Source: Pantanalinema sp.
Lineage (GTDB): Bacteria > Cyanobacteriota > Sericytochromatia > S15B-MN24 > UBA4093
Direction of reading: 5' to 3'
DNA: 64,000 bases
NCBI GenBank assembly: GCA_036704125.1
Contig: DATNQI010000070.1
Span: 1-64,000 of the forward strand
The stretch's first letter is position 1; every line of letters starts with the position of its first letter. Both the position numbers and the translations under genes were made by a program. The notes under the pieces were generated by a model. The model had not been told where the DNA came from, made no database searches, and saw only the letters and a list, made by a program, of their open reading frames with translations. Below are positions 34,544 to 44,666 of the stretch, in pieces.

Positions 34544-35044
34544 ATGTGTATCGCCATGAGGAATGACCAACCAGATCCCCCGAAAATCGCTGATCCAGAC
34601 ATCATCAAGACCATCACCAGCCTCCTACCATCGTGTATCACGGTGCTTGGCATCCTCGTAGGGGTCTGGCAGTTCAACACTGCAAATCGCATCGCCGACG
34701 CTACCGAATTCAAGCGAAGATTTTGGCAAGAAAAGCTCGAAGTCTATCGTCATGCTGACACCATTGTCGGGGAAATAGCCGAAGCCTCATCGAATGGACT
34801 GAAGAAAAGCACGATTCGAAAGAAAGCCAAAGAGTTCGATACGCTCTACTTTGGTTTGATTCCATTCATCCAAACCAGAGAAGACCAGAAGGTACGAGAG
34901 GCAGGCGAGGCACTTCACCGGGAACTCAAACACTACCTCCTCTTTAGCGGAAGTAGTACCGAAAGGATAGAAACGCTCGCGATAAATTTTGTGAAAGCCA
35001 CCCATGAGTCATTGATGACAACCTGGAAGGAGGTAAAGGACTAA
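34544..35044 (+). CDS. single-span membrane protein, hypothetical
   Basis: The 166-residue protein has one membrane segment around residues 26-45 (LPSCITVLGILVGVWQF). Before it is a short Pro/Asp-rich N-terminus, after it a helical cytoplasmic domain with FKRRFWQEKLEVYRHADTI. This arrangement resembles small sensor-type proteins of accessory regions that I cannot name. It lies 14 bases after the previous gene. An alternative start at 34556 is possible. GC about 50% (30 of 60 bases in 34561-34620). Confidence 0.6.
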   Translation: MCIAMRNDQPDPPKIADPDIIKTITSLLPSCITVLGILVGVWQFNTANRIADATEFKRRFWQEKLEVYRHADTIVGEIAEASSNGLKKSTIRKKAKEFDTLYFGLIPFIQTREDQKVREAGEALHRELKHYLLFSGSSTERIETLAINFVKATHESLMTTWKEVKD

Positions 35045-35127
35045 TCTCAGTCTTGAAGCGACTAAACCATGACGGTGCTTTGCGCAGCCTTCTCGGCTCT
35101 ACCTCCCGTGGGCGTATCCGGCGCCCC

Positions 35128-35712
35128 TTAGAGCCGGAAACGCACCCCGATGATCGTGCCGCCGCCGAGGGTCAGCTCCGCCTCCGGGGTGAACCGGGCG
35201 GAGACCTCGAGGCTGGTGTGCGGCCCGAACTTCACCATTCCCTTGTCGTCGGCCATGAAGGTGACGGTGGGCGAGAAGGTGATGGGCAGGGCGCGGCCGA
35301 AGAAGTGCGGAAAGTCGTAGCGGTAGCTGAGCGCGAGGCCCGCCTCGCCCACCGGGATGACCAGAGGCTCGCTCGCGGTGCCGTCGAGCTTGGGGGGGCC
35401 GTAGGTCTGCACCGCCGTGTAGGCCCCGACCAGGCCGAAGGCGATCGCTCCGGTGTCGCGCACCGTGTAGACCAGGTGCGCCGAGGGAGTCAGCGCGGTA
35501 CCGACGCTGCCGTAGTAGACCGAGGCGCTGGTCACCGAGCCGCCGAGCGTGACCGGGCCGGCCGACACGTTGAGGCCGGCGCCGGTCATGCCGAGCCCCA
35601 GGTTGAGACCCTGCTCCAGGCCGGCGCGGGCCTGGACCGAGGCCTGGGCGGGCAGCGCGAGGACGCCTGTGGCGAGAAACGCGAGGGTGAGAATGAAGGG
35701 TGCTGCTTTCAA
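35128..35712 (-). CDS. small secreted beta-barrel-like protein
   Basis: The 194-residue protein has a signal peptide (cut after AQA) and Gly-rich alternating strands, ending TIIGVRFRL, so probably an eight- to ten-strand outer-membrane barrel. No conserved enzyme motif. The start is TTG at 35712, eight bases after GGGAG. The high GC shows the core genome is reached again. It is similar in style to the barrel at 3571-4443. Single gene. Confidence 0.7.
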   Translation of the reverse strand: MKAAPFILTLAFLATGVLALPAQASVQARAGLEQGLNLGLGMTGAGLNVSAGPVTLGGSVTSASVYYGSVGTALTPSAHLVYTVRDTGAIAFGLVGAYTAVQTYGPPKLDGTASEPLVIPVGEAGLALSYRYDFPHFFGRALPITFSPTVTFMADDKGMVKFGPHTSLEVSARFTPEAELTLGGGTIIGVRFRL

Positions 35713-35930
35713 CGGGTACGCTCCCTGGCAAAGATGGGGAAAGGCGGAGCAATCAAGAAAAGCCCTGCGCTTCCCAGCGAGAATACGACAGGATAATTAC
35801 ATACCCGATCGCGCCGGATCTTTTTCGGCCGCCTCGCCCGGCCGGGCCGCGGCAAGACCCCTCGGTTGATTGGAAGCAGCGCTCGGGTGGTAAATTGCGA
35901 AGGGATCACCCTCGAGCAAGGAGGCGAAGC

Positions 35931-36305
35931 GTGGACGTCGACGGAAAATTCAGCCGCTACCTGATCGCCTCTGGCCTCGTCGAAGAAGCGATCGTGCAAA
36001 GGGCTCGCGCCTTCCAGGCGGATCATGCCTTCCTGCGGATCGGGGAGATCCTGACGCAGACGCAGGCCCTGAGCTTTCCGGAGCTGCTTGCTGCCCTCCA
36101 GGGCTACCGAGCCCAGTGCAAGCTGGGCCAGCTCCTGGTGCTCGAAGGGATCATCACCCATTCCCAGCTTGAAATGGCCCTCGCACGCCAGGGGAAAGTC
36201 GGCGGTCTGCTGGGTGAGATCCTGGTGCAGCTGGGGAGTTGTACCGACGAGCAAGTGACCGAAGCCCTGGCCATCCAGAAGAAGCCCCTGCAGGCCGGTG
36301 CTTGA
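35931..36305 (+). CDS. stand-alone MshEN-like (GspE N-terminal) protein
   Basis: The 124-residue protein consists of helical repeats like the N-terminal domain of type II secretion/type IV pilus ATPases. KLGQLLVLEGIITHSQLEMA then LARQ fits the MshEN pattern RLGxxLLxxGxxxxxxLxxxLxxQ except Lys for Arg. LLGEILVQLGSCTDEQVTEA is a second, and RIGEILTQTQALSFPELLAA a weaker third. MshEN domains bind c-di-GMP, but here no ATPase follows. The start GTG at 35931 follows AAGGAGG. A 15-bp hairpin terminator lies after it. Confidence 0.7.
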   Translation: MDVDGKFSRYLIASGLVEEAIVQRARAFQADHAFLRIGEILTQTQALSFPELLAALQGYRAQCKLGQLLVLEGIITHSQLEMALARQGKVGGLLGEILVQLGSCTDEQVTEALAIQKKPLQAGA

Positions 36306-36358
36306 GGGTCTTCCTGGCCCCGCCGGGCGATCCCGTCAACCGGCCTTCGCTGAAGCCG

Positions 36359-36394
36359 CGCCCATCCCCGCCATGAACGTGGCGGGGATGGGCG
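36359..36394 (+). terminator. strong hairpin terminator
   Basis: Perfect 15-base arms CGCCCATCCCCGCCA and TGGCGGGGATGGGCG with a 6-base loop, 53 bases after the stop. No T tract. Confidence 0.6.
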
Positions 36395-36533
36395 TCAGAC
36401 CGTGGCGACCTTCTTGGAAAGTAGCACGTCCTTCGCGCGACTGGTACGCTGCTACGGAGCTGAAACTTTTCTCGCTCCGCGAGCGTAGTAGAGGTGAGCC
36501 GTTCCTCTTGGTCCCCCTTCAGCAGAAAGCGCC

Positions 36534-37799
36534 ATGAAGCAACTCTTGAAAGCGACCCTCCTCTGGTCCGCCCTCGCCTGGGGCGCGAGCGCCGCGCCCG
36601 TCTCGCTCGACGCCCTCGTCCGGCAGGCGCTCGATCAGCACCCCGGCCTGCAGTCGGCCCGCCAGAGCGCCGCCGCCCAGGCCGAGCGGGTGGGAATCGC
36701 CCAGGCCCCCAACCTGCCCCAGGTCAACCTCAACTCCAGCCTGCAGTACAGCACCAACCTCTCCAACGCCCAGACGAGCGCCCAGCCCTTCGCCCTCTCC
36801 ACGGCGGGGCTCTCGCTCAGGCAGCAGCTCTTCGACTTCGGCAAGACCGACGCCGAGGTCGCGATCGCCCGCGCCAACGCCGACATCGGCGCGCTCTCGG
36901 CCGAGAGCCAGGCCGTCGACATCGCCTACGGCGTCCGGCAGGCCTACCTCCAGTGGGTGCGCGCCTCGAAGATCGAGCTTCAGGCCCGCACCCGCCTCGA
37001 CTCCGCCTCGCGGCTGCAAGCCCAGGCCGAGGCCTTCTGGAAGGCGGGCAAGCGATCCAGGATCGACGCGACCCGCGCCGCGGCGAGCCTCGCCCAGGCC
37101 CGCGCCGAGCTGATCGCGGCCCACACCGGCACCGAGCAGGCCCAGCGCGCCCTGAGCGCCGCGGTCGGGCAGGATGCCCCCGTCTCGGTGGCGAGCGCCT
37201 TCCCGCCCCTTCCCGCCGAGGCGACGCAGCCCCTTTCGGCCCTCGAGCAGGCGGCCCTCGACCGGCACCCCGCCCTCCAGTCGAGCGCCGTGCGCCGGCT
37301 GCGCGCGGACGCCACCCTGCGCTCGGCCGAGAAGGCCAACCTGCCCGACGTCAACCTCGACGTCAACTACGGCGTGCGCGCCCGCGACCTGACGCCGGGC
37401 CAGAACTGGACGGCGGGGGTCGGCTTCACCATGCCCCTCTTCAACGGCTTCTCGAGCGATCGCCAGCGCGCGGCGGCGGGCTCCGAGCTCGCCGGGGCCG
37501 AGGCCGCCGGCCGCGACCAGGCCCTCCAGGTCCGCGCGGCCCTTCAGCGGGCCTACCTCGCCCTTTCCGGCACGCGCGATCGCCTGCCCGCCTCCGAGGC
37601 GTCGCTCCGAAGCGCCAGGGAGAACCTTGCCCTTGCCGAGGGCCGCTACCAGGCGGGCGTCGGCTCGATCATCGAGGTGAGCGACGCCCAGGCCCTCCTG
37701 GCGAGCGCCGAAAGCGAGCTCGTCCGCGCCCAGACCGACTACCACCTGGCCGCCGCAGACCTCCTGCGCGCCGCCGGCCTCACGGGGATTTCGAAATGA
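36534..37799 (+). CDS. TolC-family outer-membrane efflux protein
   Basis: The 421-residue protein has a signal peptide (to GASA) and the TolC/OEP pattern: two long helical halves with repeated AQAxR/LxxA heptads and strand segments such as LNSSLQYSTNLSN and VNLDVNYGVRARDLTPGQNW followed by GVGFTMPLFNGF. It forms the exit duct of a tripartite pump. It is the first gene of the pump operon; its stop overlaps the ATG of the adaptor gene (ATGA). The ribosome site is weak (AGAAAG). Confidence 0.92.
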   Translation: MKQLLKATLLWSALAWGASAAPVSLDALVRQALDQHPGLQSARQSAAAQAERVGIAQAPNLPQVNLNSSLQYSTNLSNAQTSAQPFALSTAGLSLRQQLFDFGKTDAEVAIARANADIGALSAESQAVDIAYGVRQAYLQWVRASKIELQARTRLDSASRLQAQAEAFWKAGKRSRIDATRAAASLAQARAELIAAHTGTEQAQRALSAAVGQDAPVSVASAFPPLPAEATQPLSALEQAALDRHPALQSSAVRRLRADATLRSAEKANLPDVNLDVNYGVRARDLTPGQNWTAGVGFTMPLFNGFSSDRQRAAAGSELAGAEAAGRDQALQVRAALQRAYLALSGTRDRLPASEASLRSARENLALAEGRYQAGVGSIIEVSDAQALLASAESELVRAQTDYHLAAADLLRAAGLTGISK

Positions 37800-39029
37800 G
37801 CCAACACCGCACGCTGCTTGTGACCCATGACTGCAACCGGTCGGTGAGGCTGCGACGCACGCTGGTGACAATCGCCTGCACCCTCTTCCTCATCGCCGGC
37901 TGCTCGGGCGAGAAGGCCCCTGCCAAGCAGGGCGGAATGGGCGGCAAGAAGGGACCCGGCGGCGCGGTCACCGTCTCGCTCGAGAAGGTGGGACCGAACG
38001 ACCTCAAGGAGACCCTCTCGCTGACCGGCACCCTCGCCGCCGACCGCCAGGTGGCGATCGCCCCGCGCGTCTCGGGCCGCCTCACCGAGGTGCTCGTCGC
38101 GATGGGGGACCCCGTAAAGAAGGGCCAGCCCCTCGCCCGGCTCGACGACGCCGAGCTGCAAGCGGCACTCCAGCAGGCCCAGGCCGCGGTCGAGAGCGCC
38201 CGCGCCACCAAGCGCCAGCGCGAGATCGACCACGCCAACCTCGCGCGAGCGGCCACGCGCAACCGCGAGCTGCTCGCCAAGGACTTCATCTCCCGCCAGG
38301 AGTACGAGGACGCCCAGGCCAAGGCCGACGGCTCCCAGGCCACGGTGGCCCTCGCCGCCTCCGAGGTGACCCGGCAGGAAGCCGCCCTGCGCGAGAAGCG
38401 CGAGGCCCTCTCCCAGGCCGTCGTCGTCGCCCCCATGAGCGGGGTGGTCGGAGCGCGGCTGCTCGAGCCGGGCGCCATCGCGGGCCCCGGCCAGACCGTG
38501 CTGACCCTGGTCGACGCGAGCCGGCTCAAGACGGTCGTCCAGGTGTCCGAGGCGGCGCTGACGCGCCTCAAGGTCGGTTCGCCGGCCACCGCCCAGGTGG
38601 ACGCCTGGCCGGACCGCACCTTCGCGGCCAGGGTCGCGCGCGTCGCGCCGATCGTTGCGACCGACACCCACACCGCCCAGGTGGAGCTCTCGCTCGCCGA
38701 CCCGACCGGCGCCCTGCGGCCCGGGATGTTCACCCGCATCTCCTTGACCCTCCAGGAGCGCAAGGGGGCCCCCACCGTGCCCATCCAGGCGCTGATCAAG
38801 CTCCAGGACCGGGACGGGGTATTCGTCGCCGAAGAGGGCAAGGCTCGCTTCGTGCCGGTGCGCACCGGGATCGTGACCGAGACCCGGGCCGAGGTCGTCG
38901 AGGGCCCGGCCCTGGGCGCCTCGGTCGTCACCATGGGCAACCACCTGCTGCGCGACGGCGCCTCGATCCGCCTCGAGGGCGAGCGCCGCGGCGGGGGCAA
39001 GGGCCGCGGCCAGGGGAAGGGAAAGCCGA

Positions 39030-39043
<14 letters not shown>
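37796..39043 (+). CDS. RND efflux periplasmic adaptor lipoprotein
   Basis: The 415-residue protein has a lipobox IAGC (Cys about residue 36). It shows the membrane-fusion layout: a barrel/lipoyl part (LTGTLAADRQVAIAPRVSG, VKKGQPLARLDDAEL), a helical hairpin of about 100 residues, the second lipoyl half (VVAPMSGVVGARLLEPGAI) and a C-terminal beta domain. The tail is Gly/Lys-rich. It overlaps tolC upstream by 4 bases and the RND gene downstream by 14 bases. Confidence 0.93.
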
Positions 39044-42125
<3,082 letters not shown>

Positions 42126-42130
42126 TGGAA

Positions 42131-42185
42131 GCAAACTTGCCTTCCAAGCAAGCTGTTGCGCGTTCGAGTCGCGTCGCCCGCTCCA
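42131..42185 (+). pseudogene. 3' fragment of tRNA-Gly(TCC)
   Basis: Anticodon arm CTTGC-CTTCCAA-GCAAG (42136-42152, anticodon TCC), variable loop CTGTT, T arm GCGCG-TTCGAGT-CGCGT (42158-42174), acceptor 3' strand CGCCCGC, then T and encoded CCA (42183-42185). Each matches tRNA-Gly. The 5' acceptor strand GCGGGCG and a regular D arm are missing: the upstream bases are the end of the RND gene, whose stop is 42123-42125. So this is a 3' half only, as left at the far end of an element that integrated into a tRNA gene. It should not be functional. Confidence 0.8.
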
Positions 42186-42191
42186 TCACAA

Positions 42192-42220
42192 AGCCCTCGG
42201 CCTGGTGGCCGAGGGCTTTT
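42192..42220 (+). terminator. strong intrinsic terminator
   Basis: Perfect 11-base arms AGCCCTCGGCC and GGCCGAGGGCT, loop TGGT, followed by TTT. It probably ended the original tRNA transcript and now ends the pump operon. Confidence 0.85.
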
Positions 42221-42405
42221 GCCATACGCCACTACACGCTTCAAAACGTGAAACCAATGAAACAGATGAAACGAGTTTTGTTTCATCGGGCTGGCAACAG
42301 GTAGGTGTAGCGTTCCCGGACATGGGTGAGAGTCACCCCCCATTTCGGCCTTTGCTCGGTGCTCTCAACATTTCAACTTTTCAACTTCAGACTCGCCCGC
42401 ACCGC
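42221..42405. other. intergenic with small repeats
   Basis: No gene seen. TGAAAC occurs three times with a 9-base period (42249-42272), and GATGAAAC-GAGTTTT-GTTTCATC (42265-42287) is an 8-bp hairpin. The rest is featureless. Confidence 0.5.
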
Positions 42406-42434
42406 TTGACAAGCGTAAGGCCTCCCCTTAGGAT
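42406..42434 (+). promoter_or_regulatory. promoter TTGACA-17-TAGGAT
   Basis: Perfect -35 TTGACA (42406-42411), 17 bases, TAGGAT (42429-42434). The expected start of the transcript is near 42441, just before the Fur-type box. Confidence 0.75.
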
Positions 42435-42444
42435 TGCATCATCA

Positions 42445-42459
42445 TGAGAATGATTCTCA
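42445..42459. promoter_or_regulatory. Fur-type operator TGAGAATGATTCTCA
   Basis: A perfect 7-1-7 inverted repeat, close to the Fur consensus TGATAATNATTATCA. It lies directly after the predicted transcription start, so a bound repressor would block the methyltransferase gene. PerR or Zur boxes have the same shape and cannot be excluded. Confidence 0.75.
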
Positions 42460-42492
42460 TTTGCAGACACTTCCAGTGAGGAGGCTTGCCCC

Positions 42493-43296
42493 ATGTCCAC
42501 GTTCGACTTGCCGTTTCCCGCCGAGGGGCTCGACCCCGCCAAGATGCCCGGGCACTGGCTCCTGGCCCGCCTCGGCAAGCGCGTGCTTCGCCCCGGCGGC
42601 ATCGAGCTGACCCGGGAGATGCTGAGGGGGCTTGCGATCTATACCGACGACGACGTGGTCGAGTTCGCCCCCGGCCTGGGCACGACCGCCCGGCTGACGC
42701 TGCAGCTCTCCCCGCGCAGCTACACGGCGATCGACCGGGACGAGGGGGCCGTCGCCCAGGTGCAATCAATCCTGAAGGGGCCCCTGCAGCGCTGCCGGAT
42801 CGGACTGGCCCATGAGACCGGCCTTCCCTCTTCGTCGGCCACGGTCGTGTACGGCGAGGCGATGCTCACGATGCTGACGCCGCAGATGAAGCGCCAGACG
42901 GTGCGTGAGGCGTTCCGCTGCTTGAGTTCCGGTGGGCGCTACGGCCTTCACGAGATGACCCTCGTGCCCGACGACCTGAGCGACGAGCAGAAGGACGAGA
43001 TCCAGCGAGAGCTTTCCGCGGTCATCCGCGTGGGGGCGCGCCCCCTGACCCAGCAGGAGTGGCGCGAGCTTCTCGAATCCGAGGGTTTCATCATCGAGCG
43101 GTGCGCCACGGCCCCCATGCACCTGCTCAAGACCGTTCGGCTCATTCAGGACGAGGGGCTCGGGGGGGCCCTGCGGATCGCCTGGAACACGCTCAAGGAT
43201 CCCGTGGCCCTCAAGCGGGTCCTCGACATGCGCAAGGTGTTCCTCAAGTACGAGGCGCAGCTCGGCGCGATGGCCCTCGTCGCCAGGAAGCCCTGA
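42493..43296 (+). CDS. class I SAM-dependent methyltransferase, metal-regulated
   Basis: The 267-residue protein has the Rossmann methyltransferase motif VVEFAPGLGTTARLTLQL (residues about 55-72), the acidic motif II AIDRDEGA and a later LSSGGRYGLHEMTL. The N-terminal MPGHWLLARLGKRVLRPGG is a family mark. The substrate is not known. The start ATG at 42493 follows GAGGAGG (42478-42484). It is a single gene under a strong promoter with a Fur-type box, so it should be made when iron (or the cognate metal) is low. Confidence 0.85.
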   Translation: MSTFDLPFPAEGLDPAKMPGHWLLARLGKRVLRPGGIELTREMLRGLAIYTDDDVVEFAPGLGTTARLTLQLSPRSYTAIDRDEGAVAQVQSILKGPLQRCRIGLAHETGLPSSSATVVYGEAMLTMLTPQMKRQTVREAFRCLSSGGRYGLHEMTLVPDDLSDEQKDEIQRELSAVIRVGARPLTQQEWRELLESEGFIIERCATAPMHLLKTVRLIQDEGLGGALRIAWNTLKDPVALKRVLDMRKVFLKYEAQLGAMALVARKP

Positions 43297-44211
43297 TTAG
43301 CCCTGGCTCCCCCGGGCCTTGCCCGTGTAGGTCCAGTGCCAGTCCTCCCAAGACATGGGCTGGTAGAAGCCGAACCTGGCGGCGTTCCGGCTGAGCCAGT
43401 CGTGGACCCCGCCCGAGAGCTCGAGGTCGAGGGCGCGGCCGCTGCGGTGCTGGCTGTTGCCGGGCGGCGCCACCCACTTGCGGGCGGCCGCTTCCGAGCC
43501 GTACTTGGCCACGGCATCCTTGAAGAGGCCCGCCTGGTAAGCGTCGCTGCGGTAGGCCGAGGTGATCCCGAGATCGACCCCGTCGGCCCGGGCGGCCGCC
43601 TGCATGGCGTCGAAGGCCTCGGCAGTTCCCTTCAGCATCTGGAAGCCCTGAAGGCTGACGAGATCCGCCGGGTTCGCGGCCTCCTTGAAGGTGCCCGCGG
43701 AAGGCTTGCTGTCGGCCACCGGTTCCGGGGCCGCCACGTGGATGCCGAGCTTGCCCCAGGTCTCGGGCCCGACCACCCCGTCGACCGTGATCCCCTGCTG
43801 CTGCTGGAAGGCCTTCACCGCCACCTGCGTCATGGGCCCGAAGACTCCGTCGACGGAGCCCGGATCGATGCCCATTTCCTTGAGGCGCTGCTGCATGGCC
43901 GCGACCGCCGGTCCCGAGTGCCCGACGCCGAGCACCGGCCCGCTGCCGCCCCCGCTCGAGACGGCCGGGGCGGGTTCCGCTGCGGGATCGGTGAGTTGCT
44001 GCACGAGACCATGAAGCTGATCGAAGAGGCCCTGGATCGGCACGCCGCCGCCAGCAGCAACCGTAGGCTCGGCGGGCGAGGCGGCCGGGGTCGAGAGGGC
44101 GAGCGTATCCTGGGCGATCGCGCTGGCCTTGGGCTGCGGCGCGATCACCGGATCGCGCTCGAAGCGCGGTGTGACGGCCGGGGCGAAACGCCCGGAAATT
44201 GGCATGCTCAT
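43297..44211 (-). CDS. peptidoglycan-binding M15 (VanY-type) peptidase
   Basis: The 304-residue protein has an unstructured Pro/Ala-rich N-terminus, a peptidoglycan-binding type 1 domain (about 92-150: VAAMQQRLKEMGI, VDGVFGPMT, VDGVVGPETW) and a D,D-carboxypeptidase domain (about 190-300) with zinc motifs SQHRSGRALDLE and EDWHWTY. So it trims peptide stems of the wall. No Sec signal peptide or lipobox is seen at the start MSMPISGRFAPAV, so its export route is unclear. Start 44211 follows GAGGAGT. Confidence 0.88.
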   Translation of the reverse strand: MSMPISGRFAPAVTPRFERDPVIAPQPKASAIAQDTLALSTPAASPAEPTVAAGGGVPIQGLFDQLHGLVQQLTDPAAEPAPAVSSGGGSGPVLGVGHSGPAVAAMQQRLKEMGIDPGSVDGVFGPMTQVAVKAFQQQQGITVDGVVGPETWGKLGIHVAAPEPVADSKPSAGTFKEAANPADLVSLQGFQMLKGTAEAFDAMQAAARADGVDLGITSAYRSDAYQAGLFKDAVAKYGSEAAARKWVAPPGNSQHRSGRALDLELSGGVHDWLSRNAARFGFYQPMSWEDWHWTYTGKARGSQG

Positions 44212-44284
44212 CTCGGACTCCTCGACGATCCGGGGGACCCCCTTGAATCCTATCGCCCCATTCCCTGGTAACTGAGTAAAACTT

Positions 44285-44303
44285 TTCCTAAACCTGCATT
44301 AAG
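44285..44303 (-). promoter_or_regulatory. putative tandem half-sites CTTAATGC-AGG-TTTAGGAA
   Basis: Two TTAA/TTAG-type half-sites with 11-base period on the minus strand, 74 bases before the M15 gene and 32 bases before TAGGAT (44247-44252, minus). Similar motifs stand before three other exported-protein genes. Confidence 0.3.
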
Positions 44304-44331
44304 CCCGGCGCGGCTAACACCCAGCCGAGTT

Positions 44332-44345
44332 TTCCCGCTCGGGAA
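44332..44345. promoter_or_regulatory. operator 1 TTCCCG-CT-CGGGAA
   Basis: Perfect palindromic site, first of three, 49 bases before the second. Confidence 0.7.
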
Positions 44346-44380
44346 CATGGCGTCACACGCCGCCCGGATTCGATCTCTAA

Positions 44381-44394
44381 TTCCCGAGCGGGAA
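44381..44394. promoter_or_regulatory. operator 2 TTCCCG-AG-CGGGAA
   Basis: Perfect site ending seven bases before the -35 of the hipBA promoter. Confidence 0.75.
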
Positions 44395-44401
44395 TTTTTA
44401 C

Positions 44402-44430
44402 TTGAAGGGACGTCGAGATCGCGCTAGAAT
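44402..44430 (+). promoter_or_regulatory. hipBA promoter TTGAAG-17-TAGAAT
   Basis: TTGAAG (44402-44407), 17 bases, TAGAAT (44425-44430). The last base of the -10 is the first of operator 3, so a bound repressor would exclude RNA polymerase. Confidence 0.7.
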
Positions 44431-44443
44431 TCCCGTACAGGAA
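44430..44443. promoter_or_regulatory. operator 3 TTCCCG-TA-CAGGAA
   Basis: Same palindrome with one changed base, overlapping the -10 and the transcription start, 49 bases after operator 2. Confidence 0.7.
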
Positions 44444-44449
44444 AAAAAC

Positions 44450-44656
44450 ATGCAAATCACGACCGCTCAGGAACTAGGAAGCCTCATTCGACGGACCCGC
44501 AAGGCGCAGGGCCTCACCCAGGCCGAGCTTGCGGGCGCCTGCGGGGTTGGCGTACGCTTCATCGTCGACCTGGAAAACGGCAAGCCCACCTGCGAGCTCG
44601 ACAAGGCGCTCAAAGTCGCGCGACTGCTGGGAATTCGCCTGGCAGCAGAACACTGA
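44450..44656 (+). CDS. hipB: HipB-like HTH antitoxin/regulator
   Basis: The 68-residue protein is a single Cro/C1-type helix-turn-helix: LIRRTRKAQGLTQAELAGAC then GVGVRFIVDLENGKPTCELDKALKV. This is the HipB core and size. HipB binds its own operators and neutralises HipA. The start ATG at 44450 is the only one that gives a complete HTH; the ribosome site is weak (AGGAAAA). Three palindromes upstream are its likely targets. The hipA-like gene begins ten bases after its stop. Confidence 0.88.
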   Translation: MQITTAQELGSLIRRTRKAQGLTQAELAGACGVGVRFIVDLENGKPTCELDKALKVARLLGIRLAAEH

Positions 44657-44666
44657 GGACGCGCTC

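Noticed and set aside
44381-44443. LexA or other known repressor boxes
   Set aside because: TTCCCGNNCGGGAA does not match LexA consensus forms that I know, and the position before a HipB gene favours autoregulation.
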